Below are positions 5,570-8,106 of a DNA stretch of 8,106 bases, piece by piece (within the stretch, counting starts at the first letter, position 1; each line of letters begins with the position of its first letter). The stretch covers positions 1 through 8,106 of the forward strand of contig JAAKFP010000094.1 in the NCBI GenBank assembly GCA_011065005.1, given 5' to 3'. The stretch comes from Chlamydiota bacterium (GTDB lineage Bacteria; Chlamydiota; Chlamydiia; Chlamydiales; Waddliaceae). The notes under the pieces were generated by a model that ran no database searches, had not been told where the DNA came from, and was given only the letters and a program-made list of their open reading frames with translations. The position numbers and the translations under genes are program-made.

Positions 5570-5886
5570 AATATAAAGGTTATACAGGAGTCGTTCAGTT
5601 CGATGATGAGGCTATGGTCTTTCATGGTGAAGTTGTTGGATTGCGCGATGTCATCACTTTTAGGGGTCAGACTCCAGAAGAAATAAAAAAGGAATTTAAG
5701 ACATCTATTGAAGGGTATCTTGATTGGTGCAATGATCTTGGTCAGGAGCCAGAGAAGCCATTTTCGGGAAATGTCCATTTGCGACTTCAACCAGAGCTTC
5801 ATGCTAAATTGGCGACAGAGGCTAAAATGCATGGTGTAAGTTTGAATAACTACATCAACACTACTCTACTACGAGCTGTCGGTTAA
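5563..5886 (+). CDS. hicB: HicB-family antitoxin-like protein
   Basis: 107 residues with the two parts of a HicB antitoxin. Residues about 1-68 are the HicB fold (YKGYTGVVQFDDEAMVFHGE, GLRDVITFRGQTPEEIKKEF, SIEGYLDWCNDLGQEPEKPF). Residues 70-106 form a ribbon-helix-helix DNA-binding tail (VHLRLQPELHAKLATEAKMH, then GVSLNNYINTTLLRAV). In an intact system HicB neutralises the HicA mRNA interferase and represses its own operon. No complete hicA lies on either side: upstream there is only room for a short remnant and downstream is a TPR gene. It is therefore an orphan antitoxin here, perhaps domesticated or acting as a stand-alone repressor. The start is fixed by AGGAG 7 nt upstream. The protein is full length and its motifs look intact. 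Confidence 0.88.
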   Translation: MLKYKGYTGVVQFDDEAMVFHGEVVGLRDVITFRGQTPEEIKKEFKTSIEGYLDWCNDLGQEPEKPFSGNVHLRLQPELHAKLATEAKMHGVSLNNYINTTLLRAVG

Positions 5887-5963
5887 ATTTTGCAGCGAAG
5901 AATCCATGCTTCCAAAAAAATAGGTTCTGCGGTACAAATGTTGGTTTGTCATAAACATAAGAA

Positions 5964-6014
5964 ATGGCAACGAAAACAATCGTGAAGGCGATGAATTGTG
6001 CCTTAGGAGGGTGA
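5964..6014 (+). other. 16-codon mini-frame ending against the TPR gene start
   Basis: ATG 5964 opens a 16-residue frame (MATKTIVKAMNCALGG) whose TGA (6012-6014) directly abuts the TPR gene ATG (6015). The TPR ribosome site AGGAGG (6005-6010) lies inside its last codons. It could be a coupled leader peptide. Its own ribosome site is weak (AAGAA), so it may be coincidence. Confidence 0.2.
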
Positions 6015-7982
6015 ATGCGTAAGTCTGGTGTTCTATTTGGCTTTTTCTTTTTTTTCCTTGTTATCTTGTTAGGGGTTTTCTTCGTTCCGAAAATGAGGGA
6101 AAATGCTCGGGATGATAAATTTCAACAGGAAAAGCAAGCTCGTGATTACGACAGAACTGTGGCACTGATAAAACATTCTAAGCCAGAAGCAGCTCTGGAG
6201 ATCATTCATAGCTATAAAGGAGAAATTGAATCGCTATCAGCAGGTGGAATACGATGGTTGGAACTTTTCATAAAAGTATCTGAAGTAACAAAAGATATTC
6301 CTCAGCTTGTCGTTCTTTTTGAGTATTATCCAGAGATCTTTGAACAGCATGAAAACGCGGCGTTTCTTGTGGCCGATTCCTACATTTTGAGTAATCAGGT
6401 GAAGGATTATAAAAAAGTCCGCGCTCTCTGGCAGGGGCGAGAGACAAAAATTTCTTCTTGGTTTGATTTGGACGTCGACCAATTTCTCCTTGAAGGGCAC
6501 CGAGAAGAGGCTATCGATTTTCTGGAATCTCACTCTTTCGAAGACAAAGAAGATATAGGGCGTTTGGTGAGACTTGCTTTGCTCTACGCTAATGAGGAAC
6601 TCAAAACCGCCTGGAAATATTTGGGAGAAGCTTATGCCAAAGATCCTAAAAATCCAGATATCCACTCCTATCGTGCAAAGATTCTAGAATCTGTAGGCAA
6701 AAATACGATGGCACATAAGGAATATCAAGCTGCTGCTCTCCTTGACCCCAATAACATCTTTTCTCAGGATCAACTCGCCGATTTTTATTTGCGTCAAAAG
6801 CAATATCCTTCGGCCTTACAGATATGGACAGATCATCTGATTCCACCCTCTTTGGACAAAGTCTGGGTAAAGGCGCTGTTTTGGAGTCGGGCAACCGAAC
6901 CTGTCGAGGAAGATTGGGACAGCATCCCTATTCCTCAGGGTAGACTCAAGCCACTGATAAAATATATGGTTCAACTTGAGCCAGGGGAGTTCTGGAATCA
7001 AGAAAAGTTCGAGGATGTGATAAATGGGAAACACTTTCTTAAAGCGGAGCAAGCGACACTCTGGCTTAGGGTCTTAGACGCCCTAAGGCTTGGAAATGAA
7101 AAAGAAGCCTTGCGGTTGTTACAGTATAATCCTTTCATGACGATCTCTTGGAATCCAGAGCTTGAACTTGCGTTGCAGAGAATCCTCACCTATCGAAAAA
7201 CAGGATCACTTCAACTTGAGGAGTCGTTTAGCGGCACAGGAGACAATCATAGGGAACTGTATCCATTTTTTCAGCAATTGGAAGAAATTGCATCTAAAAC
7301 TACATCCCAAGTTCCTGAAGAGTTGCATAACCTTTTGACAAGTAAAGAAGTTTTCTCCGCAGTCTTTATTGCTGCAGGATGGTTTGAAGCAGGGCTGCAA
7401 CTCCATGTTTTGCCTGTGATACCCAAAGAATTCCCCGACTGGGTTCCTACTACCATATTGGAAACCCTCTACAAATATCGTTCTTCTCAGGAAGCATACG
7501 AATTTGTTGAGTTGCAAGAGCCTTCACCTGATCTCTCTTTATTGGCGGCAGAGCTAATGATTTCCGGAGGAGACACGGATACCGCCCTCGAAAAGTTATC
7601 CAACCTTTCCGCATTGGATTCTGACATCGGTTATCGTTCAGCGTGGCTTGCGAGCCTTCTTTACATAAAAAAGGAAGATTTTGATAATGCCCGTGATTCC
7701 GTCCAATCACAGCCCCGTTTGGCTGAGGATCTCTTGGGTCAAGAAACTTTGGCTCGAATTGCTCATCTTGAAGGAGATAATGACCTTGCGGAAAGGCTAT
7801 ACACATCCCTCGAAGAGAAATCGTCAGAAGCACGCTCCTATCTTGCGAGAAAAGCATTTCAAGAGGACAACTGGAAAAGAGCTCGAGAACTCACAGAACA
7901 GCTTCTTCAGGATTATCCTGATAACGCAATGTTGAAAGAAAATCTCCGTAAAATTCTCGAAGAAGAAAGCAAATTCAATTAA
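6015..7982 (+). CDS. Membrane-anchored TPR protein
   Basis: 655 residues, unknown specific function. One N-terminal membrane segment (about 4-26, with a run of five Phe after MRKSGVLFG) is followed by a charged linker and a long helical-repeat domain. The clearest TPR units are near 195-275 (AWKYLGEAYAKDPKNPDIHS, YRAKILESVGKNTMAHKEY, DPNNIFSQDQLADFYLRQKQ) and near 580-650 (ETLARIAHLEGDNDLAERLY, RKAFQEDNWKRARELTEQLL, DYPDNAMLKENLRKILEE). The middle is degenerate and may hold further divergent helices. Few basic residues precede the anchor and many charged ones follow it, so its topology is uncertain; a periplasmic scaffold is my preferred reading. The start is set by AGGAGG 4 nt before the ATG. 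It is separated from the glycosyltransferase operon by the antitoxin gene and a 128-bp gap, and its stop is one base before the second hairpin element. Confidence 0.82.
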   Translation: MRKSGVLFGFFFFFLVILLGVFFVPKMRENARDDKFQQEKQARDYDRTVALIKHSKPEAALEIIHSYKGEIESLSAGGIRWLELFIKVSEVTKDIPQLVVLFEYYPEIFEQHENAAFLVADSYILSNQVKDYKKVRALWQGRETKISSWFDLDVDQFLLEGHREEAIDFLESHSFEDKEDIGRLVRLALLYANEELKTAWKYLGEAYAKDPKNPDIHSYRAKILESVGKNTMAHKEYQAAALLDPNNIFSQDQLADFYLRQKQYPSALQIWTDHLIPPSLDKVWVKALFWSRATEPVEEDWDSIPIPQGRLKPLIKYMVQLEPGEFWNQEKFEDVINGKHFLKAEQATLWLRVLDALRLGNEKEALRLLQYNPFMTISWNPELELALQRILTYRKTGSLQLEESFSGTGDNHRELYPFFQQLEEIASKTTSQVPEELHNLLTSKEVFSAVFIAAGWFEAGLQLHVLPVIPKEFPDWVPTTILETLYKYRSSQEAYEFVELQEPSPDLSLLAAELMISGGDTDTALEKLSNLSALDSDIGYRSAWLASLLYIKKEDFDNARDSVQSQPRLAEDLLGQETLARIAHLEGDNDLAERLYTSLEEKSSEARSYLARKAFQEDNWKRARELTEQLLQDYPDNAMLKENLRKILEEESKFN

Positions 7983-7983
7983 C

Positions 7984-8106
7984 CCTAGAAAACGCAGTTG
8001 AAAATGATCTATAAGTGCAAGATTTTGGTTCATAACCGCTTACGATGGAGGGTCACATTCCCATACGGTGAAGGGGCCCTCCATTGTAAGCGGTTGTGGG
8101 CCAAAA
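7984..8106 (+). repeat. Long hairpin element, copy 2 (cut by window end)
   Basis: Positions 7984-8106 align without gaps to 124-246, with 118 of 123 identical. The differences from copy 1 are at 8037, 8044, 8078, 8096 and 8105. All five are transitions that keep the base pair (U-G to C-G, A-U to G-U, G-U to G-C, U-A to U-G, U-G to U-A). The match begins abruptly at CCTAG in both copies while the upstream bases differ, which fixes the left end of the element. Here it starts one base after the TPR stop codon, so its transcript could form a 3' stem-loop for that gene. The rest of the right arm lies beyond the window. Confidence 0.88.

Noticed and set aside
7450..7857. 135-codon minus-strand open frame opposite the TPR gene
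   Set aside because: The sense frame continues with TPR-like helices to a natural stop; the antisense product is not recognisable.

Overview
The window looks like a chromosomal stretch of an AT-leaning, uncultured-type Gram-negative bacterium. The mix of genes (AAA_14/DUF4143 ATPase, WecG/TagA transferase fused to STAS domains, HicB-type antitoxin, membrane-anchored TPR protein) and repeats of the 'gatgcacacagataaacacagatt' kind would fit the PVC superphylum (Verrucomicrobiota/Chlamydiota relatives). That placement is a weak inference from general resemblance. No rRNA, tRNA, CRISPR or transposase gene was seen.

Layout. (1) 1-529 has no secure gene. It holds an 18-bp perfect inverted repeat (93-110 / 418-435) enclosing a 162-bp near-perfect hairpin element (124-285). 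A doubtful 48-codon minus-strand frame (401-255) has a good ribosome site but an ATA where the start should be. (2) 530-1861 on the minus strand is a full-length AAA_14/DUF4143 ATPase. (3) 1862-2164 is the divergent intergenic region, with three 33-bp tandem repeats at 1904-2002 and a candidate promoter at 2098-2128. (4) 2165-5446 on the plus strand is a tight three-gene operon: a degenerate nucleotidyltransferase/beta-helix/sugar-transferase fusion, a WecG/TagA glycosyltransferase with two C-terminal STAS-like domains (overlapping it), and a small secreted basic Tyr/Pro/Cys protein 2 bp further on. (5) 5456-5886 is a HicB-type antitoxin gene preceded by a possible stub of hicA and a tandem 15-bp duplication of its ribosome site. 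(6) 6015-7982 is a membrane-anchored TPR protein. (7) 7984-8106 is the left part of a second copy of the hairpin element, starting one base after the TPR stop codon.

How the genes may work together. The 2165-5446 operon looks like a cell-surface glycopolymer module. A TagA-type enzyme acts at the inner membrane face on an undecaprenyl-linked acceptor. Its partner resembles both a sugar-nucleotide synthase and a polyprenyl-phosphate sugar transferase but has lost the signature catalytic residues of both, so it may be a scaffold or regulator. The STAS pair gives the transferase a protein-docking surface. The TPR protein, anchored in the membrane, could be an assembly factor for the same process, although a toxin-antitoxin fragment separates it from the operon. 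These links are inferred from gene order.

The most striking non-coding signal is the hairpin element. All five substitutions between its two copies preserve base pairing, and all eight transition-type differences between its two arms fall as G-U wobbles in the plus-strand sense. This points to selection on a folded RNA.
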